Source: CAIWHR01 sp963773195 (GTDB lineage Bacteria > Pseudomonadota > Gammaproteobacteria > Burkholderiales > Casimicrobiaceae). From it: DNA of 64,000 bases. Of this stretch, positions 34,366 through 43,035 are shown piece by piece (the stretch's first letter is position 1; every line of letters begins with the position of its first letter). A program made the translations under genes and the position numbers. The DNA is taken from NCBI GenBank assembly GCA_963773195.1, contig CAVZAE010000018.1, forward strand, positions 258,815-322,814. Direction: 5' to 3'. The notes under the pieces were generated by a model that ran no database searches, was not told where the DNA came from, and saw nothing but the letters and a program-made list of their open reading frames with translations.

Positions 34366-35193
34366 ATGCCACGCTTCGCTGCCAACATAAGCTTCCTGTT
34401 CACGGAAGTGCCGTTCGTGGAACGGCTGGCCGAGGCCGCTCACGCCGGCTTTCGCGCGGTCGAGTGCTCGTTCCCGTACGACGTGCCGGCGAAAGAGATC
34501 GCCGAGCAGTTGAAGCAGCATCGGCTCGAGATGGCGCTCTTCAATGCGCCGCCGGGCGACCATGCCGCGGGCGATCGCGGCACGGCGTCGCTACCCGGGC
34601 GCGAGCATGAGTTCGCGGCGGGTTTCGTCACCGCGCTTCGCTATGCGCAGACGCTCGGTTGCCATCGGATCCACGCGATGGCGGGGATTGTTCCGAACGG
34701 CGCCGACGACGAGCGGCGCACGCGACAGCGCGCAACGTTCGTGCGCAACCTGCGCTTCGCGTGCGGCGAGGCGGCGGCGCAGGGCGTGACCGTGTTGATC
34801 GAGGCGTTGAATCCGGGCGACGCGCCGAACTATTTGTTCTCGACGCAGGCCGAGGCCAACGCGATCCGCATGGAAGTGGGGGCGTCGAACCTCCGATTGC
34901 AGCTCGACCTCTATCACACGCAGATCGTCGAGGGCGACCTGTCCGACAAGATCCGGCGCTACCTGCCGCACGTCGGTCACATCCAGATCGCCGGCGTCCC
35001 CGGCCGGCACGAGCCCGACATTGGCGAGATCAACTACGCGTGGATCTTCCGCCTGCTGGACGAGCTCCGCTACGACGGCTTCGTGGGCTGCGAGTACCGC
35101 CCGCAGGACAGCACGGCGGCCGGGCTCACGTGGCTCTACCGGCTGCTCGACAGTCGGCCGGCGCCGACAGCGGTGCCCAGTGCAGACGATTAG
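34366..35193 (+). CDS. hyi: Hydroxypyruvate isomerase-family protein
   Basis: A 275-residue TIM-barrel isomerase of the Hyi/OtnI type: FAANISFLFTEVPFVERLAE at the N-terminus, metal-binding Glu in VLIEALNPGD, QLDLYHTQIVEGD, GHIQIAGVPGRHEPD, and the last Glu in GCEYRPQ. It interconverts hydroxypyruvate and tartronate semialdehyde or a related ketose acid. No glyoxylate-carboligase gene is in the window. Divergent from pdeM with a 121-bp spacer. Confidence 0.9.
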   Translation: MPRFAANISFLFTEVPFVERLAEAAHAGFRAVECSFPYDVPAKEIAEQLKQHRLEMALFNAPPGDHAAGDRGTASLPGREHEFAAGFVTALRYAQTLGCHRIHAMAGIVPNGADDERRTRQRATFVRNLRFACGEAAAQGVTVLIEALNPGDAPNYLFSTQAEANAIRMEVGASNLRLQLDLYHTQIVEGDLSDKIRRYLPHVGHIQIAGVPGRHEPDIGEINYAWIFRLLDELRYDGFVGCEYRPQDSTAAGLTWLYRLLDSRPAPTAVPSADD

Positions 35194-35282
35194 GCAAGAC
35201 GCTTGCCGATTTGAGTGAGTTCATTGGGACGGGCAAGGCGAGAGCCCTCGGCTGGGCGAGCGGACCTGCCCCTGCTCGCCGC

Positions 35283-36050
35283 TCACAGCGCTACGCTCAT
35301 CCCGCCGTCGATCATGATCATCTGCCCGGTCACGTAATTGGCAGCGGGCGACGCCAGGAACACGGCAATCCCTGCAATCTCTTCGGGCTGTCCCCAGCGA
35401 CCGGCCGGGGTCCGCTTCTTCACCCAGGCATCGAACTCGGCATTGTCGAGAAGTGCGCGGTTCATCTCGGTCGCGAAATAGCCGGGCGCAATCGCGTTCA
35501 CCTGGATGTTGTGCGGCGCGAGCTCGACTGCCATCCCGCGCGTCAACTGCCGCACGCCGCCCTTGGCCGCCATGTACGGGACGACGGTGGGGCGTGCCAG
35601 GTCGCTCATCAGCGACGCGATGTGGATGATCTTCCCTGCGCGTCGGGCGATCATCGCAGGCAGTGCCGCTTGTGAAACGAGGAATGGCGCCGTCAGATTG
35701 GTCGCCAGCACGTCGTCCCAGTCCTGCTTCGGAAATTCGACGATCGGATTGCGCCGCTGGATGCCGGCGTTGTTCACGACGATGTCGAGATGGCCGTACG
35801 ATTCCTCGATGCCGTCGACCGCGCGCTTGATCGCGACGGCATCGGTGACATCGAACACCGCGGTCGAAGCGTGGAGCCCCTCGGCGCCCAGCTTCTTCGC
35901 CGCTGCCGCAAGCTCTTCGGGCCGCCGGCCGTTCAACACGACGGTCGCGCCGGCCTGTGCGAGGCCTTTACCGAGCGCGAGGCCCAGTCCGCGATAGGCG
36001 CCGGTGACGAGCGCGACCTTGCCGGTGAGATCGAAGAGAGCGTAGGCCAT
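35283..36050 (-). CDS. Short-chain dehydrogenase/reductase (gluconate 5-dehydrogenase-like)
   Basis: A 255-residue classical SDR: cofactor motif TGAYRGLG, NNAG, catalytic Ser in IHIASLMSD and YMAAK, and the C-terminal NYVTGQMIMIDGG. The pattern (FDLTGKVALVTGAYRGLG at the start, QRRNPIVEFPKQDWD in the middle) fits the gluconate 5-dehydrogenase-like group that uses NADP. ATG 36050 is preferred over 36077. It lies just downstream of the helicase remnant and convergent with hyi. Confidence 0.88.
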   Translation of the reverse strand: MAYALFDLTGKVALVTGAYRGLGLALGKGLAQAGATVVLNGRRPEELAAAAKKLGAEGLHASTAVFDVTDAVAIKRAVDGIEESYGHLDIVVNNAGIQRRNPIVEFPKQDWDDVLATNLTAPFLVSQAALPAMIARRAGKIIHIASLMSDLARPTVVPYMAAKGGVRQLTRGMAVELAPHNIQVNAIAPGYFATEMNRALLDNAEFDAWVKKRTPAGRWGQPEEIAGIAVFLASPAANYVTGQMIMIDGGMSVAL

Positions 36051-36073
36051 GGCGGCGACGATGATAGCCCGGC

Positions 36074-36790
36074 TCACGTGGTTCCTGCGAGCGCGGCCTC
36101 CGCTTCGAGCGCTTCGACCATCCGCGCGACCCGCGCTTCGAGCGCCTCGGTCGAGAGCTCCTCGCGGAACATCTCGACCAGGAGCGGGAACGCGAACGGT
36201 GTCGGCCGCGCAGGACTCGTGAGCAGGAGCTTGCTCGAGCGCAGTCGCGCGAGCGCAGCGGTGATGCGCGGCGCTTCGAGCCGGCGCTCGAGCACCTCGC
36301 GCACGGACTGGCGCAAGAGCGGATTCTCGCTGTCGTATTCGGCGAACACGTTGTAGAGCAGCGCGGAGGACGCCCGCAAATGGCGGCCGGGATTCGGCTC
36401 GCTAGGATAGCCCTGGAAGATCAGGCCGGCGACGCGCGCGGCCTCGCGCAGCGCGAGTCCCGCGTCGGCCGCGAGCGCGCGCAGCGGCGTCAGCCAGACC
36501 AGTCGCAGGGGCGGGGGGTCATCCGTTGTGCCTTCCGCGCCCAGGACGAGCGGAGGCACGGCGGCAGCGAGCGTCTTGCCCATTCCCGTGGGCGCGTGGA
36601 CCAGACCGGAGCGACCGGCCGCATAGGCCGCCCACACCTCTTCCTGAAACGGCAACGCCTTCATCCCGCGCGTGCGGAGCCACTCGCGCGCGGCCGTGTA
36701 CGAATCGTGCTCGAGCCATGCCCGATCGGCGACGGCAACAGGATCGGGGAGGTAGCGCAACGGCGAGGCCACGAGTGAAGTGTAGTGCAA
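36074..36790 (-). pseudogene. Ligase-associated DExH helicase remnant with internal deletion
   Basis: A 238-residue open frame joins the two ends of a protein normally about 800 residues long. The first ~115 residues match the N-terminus of the ligase-associated Lhr-like helicase (WLRTRGMKALPFQEEVWAAY, Walker A HAPTGMGKT, WLTPLRALAADAG). The remainder matches its C-terminus (SALLYNVFAEYDSENPLLRQ, REVLERRLEAPRITAALARL, PFAFPLLVEMFREELS). The DExH box, motifs III-VI and the central domains are absent. It cannot be an active helicase. The frame is preserved across the junction near 36430. Confidence 0.8.
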
Positions 36791-36901
36791 CGGTTACGCC
36801 GCCGTCGGATGCTGCTGACAAGCGAATCATCCGCGCCCCGACAGGCATGTTTGCGACGCGACGTGCACGATGTGGCGGATGCCATTCAGCAAGGAGTGTT
36901 G

Positions 36902-37435
36902 ATGACGCAAATCGTGGCGGCCGAGTTCGACGATTTCGCGGCGGCGGAGGCGGCGGTGGATGCGTTGCGCGGGCAAGGATTCCCGTCATCGCATCTGACC
37001 AAGTTCTTCGTGAGCCCGGACGGCGACACGCTTGCCGACCCGGGGTCCGCGCAGTCCGCGCCGGGCGCGGTGAAAGGCGCGGTGCTTGGTAGCGCGGCCG
37101 GTCTTGCGCTTGGACTTGCGGCGGTGCCGGTCGTGGGGCCAATTGCGGCGGTCGCGGCGGCCGCGGGTGGCGTCGCCGCAGGAGCGGCCACCGGGTCGCT
37201 TGCCGGCGCGGTCGCCGAAGACGAAGCGCATGGCGAAGCGCCGACGCCGCATCCCTCCGGTGTCGTGGTGGCGGTCAACGTCCCCACGCCGGAGGAACGT
37301 GAGCGCGCCACGTCGATCTGTTGGCGCCACCACGCCAGCTCCATCGAGCTCGCCGAAGGCACGTGGGACGACGGCACGTGGCAGGACTTCAACCCGCAAT
37401 CGCTTCCGCATTGGCGCAAGGCGCCCGCGCCATAA
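36902..37435 (+). CDS. Glycine-zipper stress protein (DUF1269/YflT-like N-terminus)
   Basis: A 177-residue protein. The N-terminal ~45 residues (IVAAEFDDFAAAEAAVDALR) form a ferredoxin-like half domain. A strongly hydrophobic glycine/alanine zipper follows (AVLGSAAGLALGLAAVPVVG, then AGGVAAGAATGSLAGAV). The C-terminal part ends with WDDGTWQDFNP. Such proteins are thought to insert in the inner membrane and are often stress-induced. ATG 36902 has AAGGAG upstream. First gene of the stress-gene run. Confidence 0.65.
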   Translation: MTQIVAAEFDDFAAAEAAVDALRGQGFPSSHLTKFFVSPDGDTLADPGSAQSAPGAVKGAVLGSAAGLALGLAAVPVVGPIAAVAAAAGGVAAGAATGSLAGAVAEDEAHGEAPTPHPSGVVVAVNVPTPEERERATSICWRHHASSIELAEGTWDDGTWQDFNPQSLPHWRKAPAP

Positions 37436-37449
37436 GCCAGGAGATCGCC

Positions 37450-37956
37450 ATGCCGGATCCCAAGACACTGGAACGCATGCGCCGCGACAAACAGCAGGGC
37501 AAGTCACCCGGCACGCAGGCCGGCGAATTCGTGCGCGAGGAAATCGAGCACGTGCGCGAAGGCAAGCATGGCGCGCGCTCGGCCAAGCAGGCGATCGCCA
37601 TCGGTCTTTCGAAAGCGCGGCGCGCCGGCGTGAAATTGCCTCCGCCGCGCAAGGGTGCGACTTCGCCCGCAACGCGTCACAAGGCAAAGCTCGATCTCGA
37701 GGCAGGGCGCAAGGCGACGCAGCCTGTCTCCGCGAAGCGCTCGCGCGCGGTGTCCACTGCGCTCGCGCGCGAGGGGCGCCAGGCGGCGTCGCCCGGGGCG
37801 CTGGCCGCGCACGCTCGGTCCGCGGCGCGCAAGCACACACGGGCAGAACGATCCGCGGCGGCGATGCAGGCCGTCCGCACCAAGGGACCGGCGGCGCGCA
37901 AGGCGGCGGCACGGAAGGCCGTGCGCACCAAAATGCGGCGGCGCACGGGAGGTTGA
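37450..37956 (+). CDS. DUF6496 basic protein
   Basis: A 168-residue, highly basic protein. The first 60 residues are the DUF6496 core (RDKQQGKSPGTQAGEFVREE, then AKQAIAIGLSKARRAGVKLP). The C-terminal 100 residues are Lys/Arg/Ala-rich, like a histone-H1-type DNA-binding tail. ATG 37450 with AGGAG upstream, 14 bp after the preceding gene. A nucleoid-binding or stress role is inferred from composition. Confidence 0.8.
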   Translation: MPDPKTLERMRRDKQQGKSPGTQAGEFVREEIEHVREGKHGARSAKQAIAIGLSKARRAGVKLPPPRKGATSPATRHKAKLDLEAGRKATQPVSAKRSRAVSTALAREGRQAASPGALAAHARSAARKHTRAERSAAAMQAVRTKGPAARKAAARKAVRTKMRRRTGG

Positions 37957-37999
37957 GCGGGAGCAACTGTTGCCGGAGGTCCGGCGGAAAGGAACCAAA

Positions 38000-38167
38000 A
38001 TGCTGCACTACGCTGTCGTGTTCTTCATCATCGCGCTCATCGCGGCCGTGCTCGGTTTCACGGGCATCGCCGTGGGCGCAGCCGAGATCGCGAAGGTGTT
38101 GTTCTTCATCTTCCTGATCCTGTTCGTGGTGTCGCTTGTCGTCGGTCTCGTCCGACGCGGTCCTTAG
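38000..38167 (+). CDS. DUF1328 (UPF0391) small membrane protein
   Basis: A 55-residue protein of two helices: MLHYAVVFFIIALIAAVLGF, then EIAKVLFFIFLILFVVSLVV. It is the classic DUF1328/YtjA-like stress-associated protein; a paralogue lies at 48245. AAAGGA before the ATG. Function unknown. Confidence 0.93.
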   Translation: MLHYAVVFFIIALIAAVLGFTGIAVGAAEIAKVLFFIFLILFVVSLVVGLVRRGP

Positions 38168-38223
38168 ATGACCGGATGCGACGTTAACGCACGGGTCGCG
38201 GCCTATCGCGCGGACATGGGCAC

Positions 38224-38249
38224 GCTCGGTTGCAGCCACGCAACCGAGC
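38224..38249. repeat. Perfect 10-bp inverted repeat
   Basis: GCTCGGTTGC and its complement separated by 6 bases, between the DUF1328 and DUF3309 genes. It lacks a T-run, so it is either a weak terminator for DUF1328 or an operator for DUF3309. Confidence 0.6.
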
Positions 38250-38379
38250 GGGCTCGCCGGCCGCCGGTCGCGTCCCGATCGTTGGTCGCATCGACTCTCG
38301 ACGCGGGGAGGGGGGTCCACCCTTGTCCGCAGACCGACGGCGCCATGATCGGCCGTCCCCACTCCCGGAGGCTTACGCC

Positions 38380-38538
38380 ATGACACTCGGAACCATTCTG
38401 CTGATCATCCTGATCCTCGCGTTGCTCGGTGCATTGCCGGCCTGGCCGTACAGTCGCGGCTGGGGTTATGGACCGAGTGGTATCGCAGGTGTAGTGGTTT
38501 TGGTACTTATTGTCCTGCTCGTGATGGGCCGGATATAG
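38380..38538 (+). CDS. DUF3309 small membrane protein
   Basis: A 52-residue protein: one helix MTLGTILLIILILALLGALP, the conserved PAWPYSRGWGYGPSG linker, and a second helix. This is the DUF3309 pattern, common in soil proteobacteria beside CsbD/DUF1328 genes. CCGGAGG lies nine bases before the ATG. Confidence 0.92.
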   Translation: MTLGTILLIILILALLGALPAWPYSRGWGYGPSGIAGVVVLVLIVLLVMGRI

Positions 38539-38680
38539 CGCGCTGTCGCCGGCTTCCTACACCGGAATCAGACGGCCACGGGTTCACGCGCTCCGCCACT
38601 GCTCGCACACTGCGATTGCACCGTACGCTGCGGAAGCGCGGTGGGGTGTTTCCCTTCGCAACCCTGATGGAGAGTGCAGT

Positions 38681-39151
38681 ATGAAAGCCATGACGCAATC
38701 GGCGCTGGCCGTGGTCTCGGCCCTTGCTGTAGCTACTTCGCTCGCTGCGTGCAACCAAAGCACTCCGGGCAAGGATTCGATGTCGTCGCGCTCGACTCCG
38801 GGCGCTTCCAGTACCGCTGATACCAGCTCCACAATGACGCCAGCCCCGGCGACGCCAGCCCCGGCGTCTTCGGCGGCAGCGGATTCGTCGCAGAAGATGG
38901 CGGCGGCGGATACCAGCCCCAAGGGGACTCCGGGCAACGATGACGCCGCGCTGACAACGCAGGTCAAGACGGCGCTCCAGTCCGAACCGGCGCTGCGTTC
39001 CCAGTCGATCGACGTCGATACGAAGAATGCGACCGTGACACTCACGGGCGCGGTGGATTCCGCGGCGGCGAAGGCCAAGGCGAATGAAGTCGCGGCCGGT
39101 GTGAACGGCGTCTCCGCTGTCGTTGATCACCTGACGATCAAGGCGTCCTGA
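38681..39151 (+). CDS. BON-domain lipoprotein
   Basis: A 156-residue lipoprotein. Signal peptide with lipobox SLAAC (Cys ~24), a Ser/Thr/Pro/Ala-rich linker to about residue 85, then one BON domain (LTTQVKTALQSEPALRSQSI, and VDTKNATVTLTGAVDSAA). BON proteins bind phospholipid surfaces and protect the envelope under osmotic stress (compare OsmY, Kbp). A second single-BON lipoprotein is at 61207. Confidence 0.87.
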   Translation: MKAMTQSALAVVSALAVATSLAACNQSTPGKDSMSSRSTPGASSTADTSSTMTPAPATPAPASSAAADSSQKMAAADTSPKGTPGNDDAALTTQVKTALQSEPALRSQSIDVDTKNATVTLTGAVDSAAAKAKANEVAAGVNGVSAVVDHLTIKAS

Positions 39152-39196
39152 CGGATCGCCTGCAGGGAAACGGGCGGGCGTCGCCTGTCCCGCCCC

Positions 39197-41758
39197 TCAA
39201 GGCCGCGGCGGAAGCGCGTCGACGATCTTCGCGATATCCGCCGCACCGACTGGCTTGACCAGGTGGTGGTCGAAGCCGGCTTCGTGCACGCGGCGCCGGT
39301 CTTCATCGTGGCCGTAGCCCGTGAAGGCAATCAGGCGGGTGCGGGCCATCGTCGGCGCAGCGCGCAGCGTGCGGGCAACGTCGTAACCGTTGAGCCCCGG
39401 CAGCCCAATGTCGAGGAACACGGCGTCCGGTGGACGCTCGACGGCCAGCGAAATCGCGTCGGATCCGCAATAGGCGGTCCGCACGGCGTGTCCCATCGTT
39501 TCGAGCAGCGCCGCGAGTGTGTTCGCGGCATCGCGATTGTCGTCGACGACGAGCAGTTCCTTGCGCGTTCGCTCCGTGGCGGAGAGCTCCGGCGTCGCCG
39601 CGCTCTTCGCGGCGGGTGCGCCCGCCGCAAGCGGCAGGCGCACGGTGAAGCCGCTGCCTTGGCCCGGGCCCGCCGACTCGACGGCTACCGACCCCTCGTG
39701 AAGCTCGCTCAGTCGTTTGACGATCGTCAAGCCGATCCCCAGGCCCCCCTCGGTGCGATCGAGCGAGCGCCGGCCCTGGACGAATAGATCGAACACGCGC
39801 GGGAGGAGCTCCGGCGCAATCCCGACCCCGGTGTCGCGCACCCGAAGCACGGCGTTGTCGGATTCCCGCGCAACGGTCACTGTGATGCGGCCGCCCTCCG
39901 GCGTGTATTTGACGGCATTGCTCACCAGATTCACCACGATCTGGGCCAGACGCGTTGGATCGGCGTCGACCGGCACCTCGCCGGGGGCAAGCTCGAGCTT
40001 CATCTCCTGCTTGCGTGCGTCGATCAGCGGGCGGCAGGACGCGACCGCGCCCTGGGTGACCTTGTTCAGGTCCAGGATCTCTCGGCGCAACGCGATCAGG
40101 CCGCGGGTGATGCGACTCACGTCGAGCAGGTCATCGACGATGCGCGCGAGATGGGTCGTCTGCCGGTCAAGGACGGCACGGAGCTCGGCCCGGTTCCGCG
40201 CGGACGATTCGCGCATGAGGCCGAGTGCGTTGACGATGGCGGCGAGCGGATTGCGAAGCTCGTGCCCCAGCATCGCCAGGAACTCGTTGATCTGCTGCTC
40301 GTTCTCCTGCAACGCCTCGAGCCGGCGGCGTGCCGTCAGGTCGCGCGTGATCTTGGCGAAGCCGCGGAGCTGGCCGTCGTTGTCGTAAAGCGCGGTCATG
40401 TGCGCATCGGCCCAGAATCGCGTCCCGTCCTTGCGCACGCGCCATCCTTCATGCTCGTGTCGGCCCGCCGCGCGCGCGAGTGCGAGCGCGTGGCCGGGGG
40501 TGTCGCGCGCGACGTCTTCGGCTGGGAAGAAGCGGGAGATGTGCGAGCCGATCGCATCCACAGCCGGGTAGCCGTAGATGGTCTCTGCGCCCGTGTTCCA
40601 GCTGACGACGCGCCCGTCGCGGTCGACGAAGAAGAACGCGTGGTCCTTGACGCCGTCGACCATGAGCCGGAACCGTTCCTCGTTCTGGCGCAGCGTCTCC
40701 TCGTGCCTGCCGCGCTCGACCAGCTCACGCCGGAGCGCGCGGTTGGCGAGCGCGATCTCCTGCGAACGCTCGTCGACCCGCTGGGCGAGCTGCGCCTTGC
40801 CCTCCTGGAGCTCCGCGTTTGCGCGATCGCGCTCCCGGATGACGGAATTCAGCACGAGCCCCGTGATCGAGAGCGTGCAGGCGTACGTAAGTAGGTACAG
40901 GAGCGACACGTTGGTCGAGTCCGGCCCGAACAGGCCGCCACCTCGCAGCGCGTGGCCTATGGCGATCGTGCACAGGAGGGCTGTGGCCGTCGTCACTCCG
41001 CGCGGTCCGTAGCGGATCGCCGCCCAGATGATGAACGGCAGCGTGAGGAACGCGAGCGAGATCGACGCGCTGTCCGGATGCAGGCCGCCAAAGACCAGGA
41101 AGGCGGTTGCGCCAAGCGCGAACGCGAGGGCGATGGCTTCGAGCGCGCGGGCCGGCGAGAAGCGCGGCCAGCCGGCCGAATGCCAGCTCAGGATCAATGG
41201 CGTGACGATGACCATCGCCGACGCGTCGCCCTGCCACCAGGTCCACAGGTTGGCGAGAAACGCCTCCATCGGCATCGTGCCGACGAATGCGAGCGAGGTG
41301 ACGCCGATGCCCGCAGCCACGCCGGCGCTCAAGCCGCACAGGCCGACGAAGCGGACGACGGGCTCGCCGTGATCGAGGCGGCCGCCGTCCGCGTAACGAA
41401 CGATCAGCGCCGCGGCGATGACCGCCTCCAGCGAATTGCCGGTGGCGATGATCGCCGCGAGCAATGGCGAGCCCTGCACCATCAGATTGCTGGCGGCGGC
41501 GCCAAGCCAGATGCCGGGCCAGACACGCGACCCCGCGAGCAGCACCGACGCGAGCGCGATGCCCGCGGCCGGCCAGACCGCGGTCGCATAGCCGGGCGGG
41601 ATCGCCAGCGCAAGCGACAGTCTGGCCGTGATGAAGTACGCGAGCGCGAGCACCACGGTCAACGTGACCTCGCGCCGATTGCGGGGGAGGGGAATGGGTT
41701 CGACTCGGCTGCGGCGGGGAAGCCCGCGTCGGCGGAGCGGTGCGCGATCCGCCGTCAT
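39197..41758 (-). CDS. MASE1-PAS hybrid sensor histidine kinase
   Basis: An 853-residue membrane kinase. Residues ~25-320 are a MASE1 sensor with about eight helices. Residues ~350-475 are a PAS/PAC domain (FRLMVDGVKDHAFFFVDRDG). HisKA follows with the phospho-His in AMLGHELRNPLAAI. HATPase_c contains N-box VSNAVKYTPEGG and RDTGVGIAPE. A receiver domain ends the protein (VDDNRDAANTL, phospho-Asp in VFLDIGLPGLNG). MASE1 ligands are mostly unknown. Its ATG overlaps the stop of the upstream kinase-like gene (ATGA). Confidence 0.92.
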   Translation of the reverse strand: MTADRAPLRRRGLPRRSRVEPIPLPRNRREVTLTVVLALAYFITARLSLALAIPPGYATAVWPAAGIALASVLLAGSRVWPGIWLGAAASNLMVQGSPLLAAIIATGNSLEAVIAAALIVRYADGGRLDHGEPVVRFVGLCGLSAGVAAGIGVTSLAFVGTMPMEAFLANLWTWWQGDASAMVIVTPLILSWHSAGWPRFSPARALEAIALAFALGATAFLVFGGLHPDSASISLAFLTLPFIIWAAIRYGPRGVTTATALLCTIAIGHALRGGGLFGPDSTNVSLLYLLTYACTLSITGLVLNSVIRERDRANAELQEGKAQLAQRVDERSQEIALANRALRRELVERGRHEETLRQNEERFRLMVDGVKDHAFFFVDRDGRVVSWNTGAETIYGYPAVDAIGSHISRFFPAEDVARDTPGHALALARAAGRHEHEGWRVRKDGTRFWADAHMTALYDNDGQLRGFAKITRDLTARRRLEALQENEQQINEFLAMLGHELRNPLAAIVNALGLMRESSARNRAELRAVLDRQTTHLARIVDDLLDVSRITRGLIALRREILDLNKVTQGAVASCRPLIDARKQEMKLELAPGEVPVDADPTRLAQIVVNLVSNAVKYTPEGGRITVTVARESDNAVLRVRDTGVGIAPELLPRVFDLFVQGRRSLDRTEGGLGIGLTIVKRLSELHEGSVAVESAGPGQGSGFTVRLPLAAGAPAAKSAATPELSATERTRKELLVVDDNRDAANTLAALLETMGHAVRTAYCGSDAISLAVERPPDAVFLDIGLPGLNGYDVARTLRAAPTMARTRLIAFTGYGHDEDRRRVHEAGFDHHLVKPVGAADIAKIVDALPPRP

Positions 41759-42405
41759 GACGCGGGCAGCGCGGGCAGGCGGAACGTGACCTCGTCTCGG
41801 GCGCAGGTGCAGGCGACACCGTGCGCCGCGGCGAGCGCGCTCACGTCGGCGCAGCCGATTTTCGCGGTGCGCACAAGCTCCGGCAGCGGGGACTCACGGG
41901 TCGCGGTCGTCGCCTCCAGCCGCACGACGATTTCATCGCCGTCGCGCTCCGCTGCTACGCGAACGTCGAGCGCCCCGGGCCGGGCATCGGTGAGGGCCAG
42001 AAGCGATGTGACGGCCAGCTCCCGCAGCGCGGTCCGTGGGACGTGCGCTCCGTCGGTACGCGCATCGACCGTACCTGCGATCCCGCGCAGATTCCAGTCG
42101 TCGCCGGCAACGCGAAGGCATTGCGGCAGCGCATCCTCGACGTTCGTCGTCGCTCGATCGTCGTCGCGGAGCCACTCGATCAGCCCCGCCGCGCTGGCCA
42201 CCGCGCTCTGGGTGTGCGGCCCCAACTGCCGCACTGCCGCCTCGAGCTTGGCGCGATCGCCGCCGGTATCGAGAAGGCGGCCGGCGAGCTCGGCGGAGAA
42301 CTGCAGCGCCTGCAGCTCGCCCATCAGCCGATGACGCATCCCGGGGGCGAGGCGGCGCAAGAGCGCGAACCTGATCGCGCCGACATCGGGTTTCTTGTCG
42401 TCCAT
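41755..42405 (-). CDS. Kinase-like partner of the MASE1 hybrid kinase
   Basis: A 216-residue soluble protein. A helical first half (GMRHRLMGELQALQFSAELA) looks like a histidine-kinase dimerisation helix. The second half resembles a shortened GHKL ATPase domain (PRTALRELAVTSLLALTDA, then DEIVVRLEA), but the N-box Asn and the G-boxes are missing. It probably cannot bind ATP normally. Coupled by ATGA overlap to the MASE1 kinase, so it may be an adaptor or phosphotransfer helper. No family name can be given. Confidence 0.6.
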   Translation of the reverse strand: MDDKKPDVGAIRFALLRRLAPGMRHRLMGELQALQFSAELAGRLLDTGGDRAKLEAAVRQLGPHTQSAVASAAGLIEWLRDDDRATTNVEDALPQCLRVAGDDWNLRGIAGTVDARTDGAHVPRTALRELAVTSLLALTDARPGALDVRVAAERDGDEIVVRLEATTATRESPLPELVRTAKIGCADVSALAAAHGVACTCARDEVTFRLPALPAS

Positions 42406-42532
42406 CCCTTGGGCTCCGCCGGGGGCCACGGCACATACCGGTGCCCCCGACCCGCGAGGGTAACGCAACAGGGGCGGCGTGTTCGAGGGGGCGGCCCCGG
42501 CACGTCTGGCAGGTGCGATGCGCGATTCCGTA

Positions 42533-42802
42533 CTACGCGACCCGGCTCAGCCGCACGAGATGCTCGAGAACGAGGAGCACCAATGCGCCGAGCGGCGCGA
42601 CCAGCAGCGAAGGGAAGCTGACCTCGCGAGCGTCGAGCGCGGTGGGACCGAAGGGCGCGGCGAGGAGACGTCCGGCGAGCACGGCGCCGACCACGCCGGC
42701 AACGATATTCGCGACGATGTCGAGTCCGCTGCCAGACGCCGTTGCGGTGCCGTAAGCCAGGCCGAGCGTGCCGCCGATCAGGATCCAGAGGAGCGAGTTC
42801 AT
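42533..42802 (-). CDS. Small membrane protein resembling GlsB/YeaQ/YmgE
   Basis: An 89-residue protein with three hydrophobic segments. The first, MNSLLWILIGGTLGLAYGTA, and the glycine-rich NIVAGVVGAVLAGRLLA resemble transglycosylase-associated (GlsB/YeaQ/YmgE) proteins, which are stress-related. Its ATG overlaps the stop of the upstream small gene (ATGA). Confidence 0.7.
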   Translation of the reverse strand: MNSLLWILIGGTLGLAYGTATASGSGLDIVANIVAGVVGAVLAGRLLAAPFGPTALDAREVSFPSLLVAPLGALVLLVLEHLVRLSRVA

Positions 42803-43035
42803 GGGGGAGTTCCCTCCTGGCGACGGCCGAGCAAGTCCGATGGAGGCCAGGGAGCGTGGACTACCCGTGCGCGGCGCCGGGCCAACTCGCGCTGGCGCCG
42901 CCAGAGGCGCGCGAGACGCCGCGCGCGGAGGGCTACACGCCGCCACGAAGCGCGCGCATAAAGCCGGGCGTAGACCGCGACTGTGACGATCCCGGCGCCG
43001 GCTGCGACCATCACGAAAGCGGCGAGGAAGGCCAT
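42799..43035 (-). CDS. Small basic membrane protein
   Basis: A 78-residue frame: one helix (MAFLAAFVMVAAGAGIVTVA), followed by an Arg-rich cytoplasmic tail. It overlaps the next gene by four bases, which supports translation. An upstream extension to 43206 is open but lacks support. Not recognised as a named family. Confidence 0.45.
   Translation of the reverse strand: MAFLAAFVMVAAGAGIVTVAVYARLYARASWRRVALRARRLARLWRRQRELARRRARVVHAPWPPSDLLGRRQEGTPP

Noticed and set aside
37962..37978. GG-N10-GC with TTGC upstream of the first DUF1328 gene
   Set aside because: The -24 half reads GGAGC rather than GGCAC, and the start of transcription would leave almost no leader before the gene.
38215..38233. 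GGGCAC..GGTTGC resembling a sigma-54 promoter before DUF3309
   Set aside because: The spacing is GG-N11-GC, one base longer than sigma-54 tolerates, and the site falls in an inverted repeat that explains the sequence.
42406..42532. GGCAC-N6-GTGCC symmetry near 42434 as an operator
   Set aside because: Short GC palindromes are frequent here and this one has no clear promoter context.
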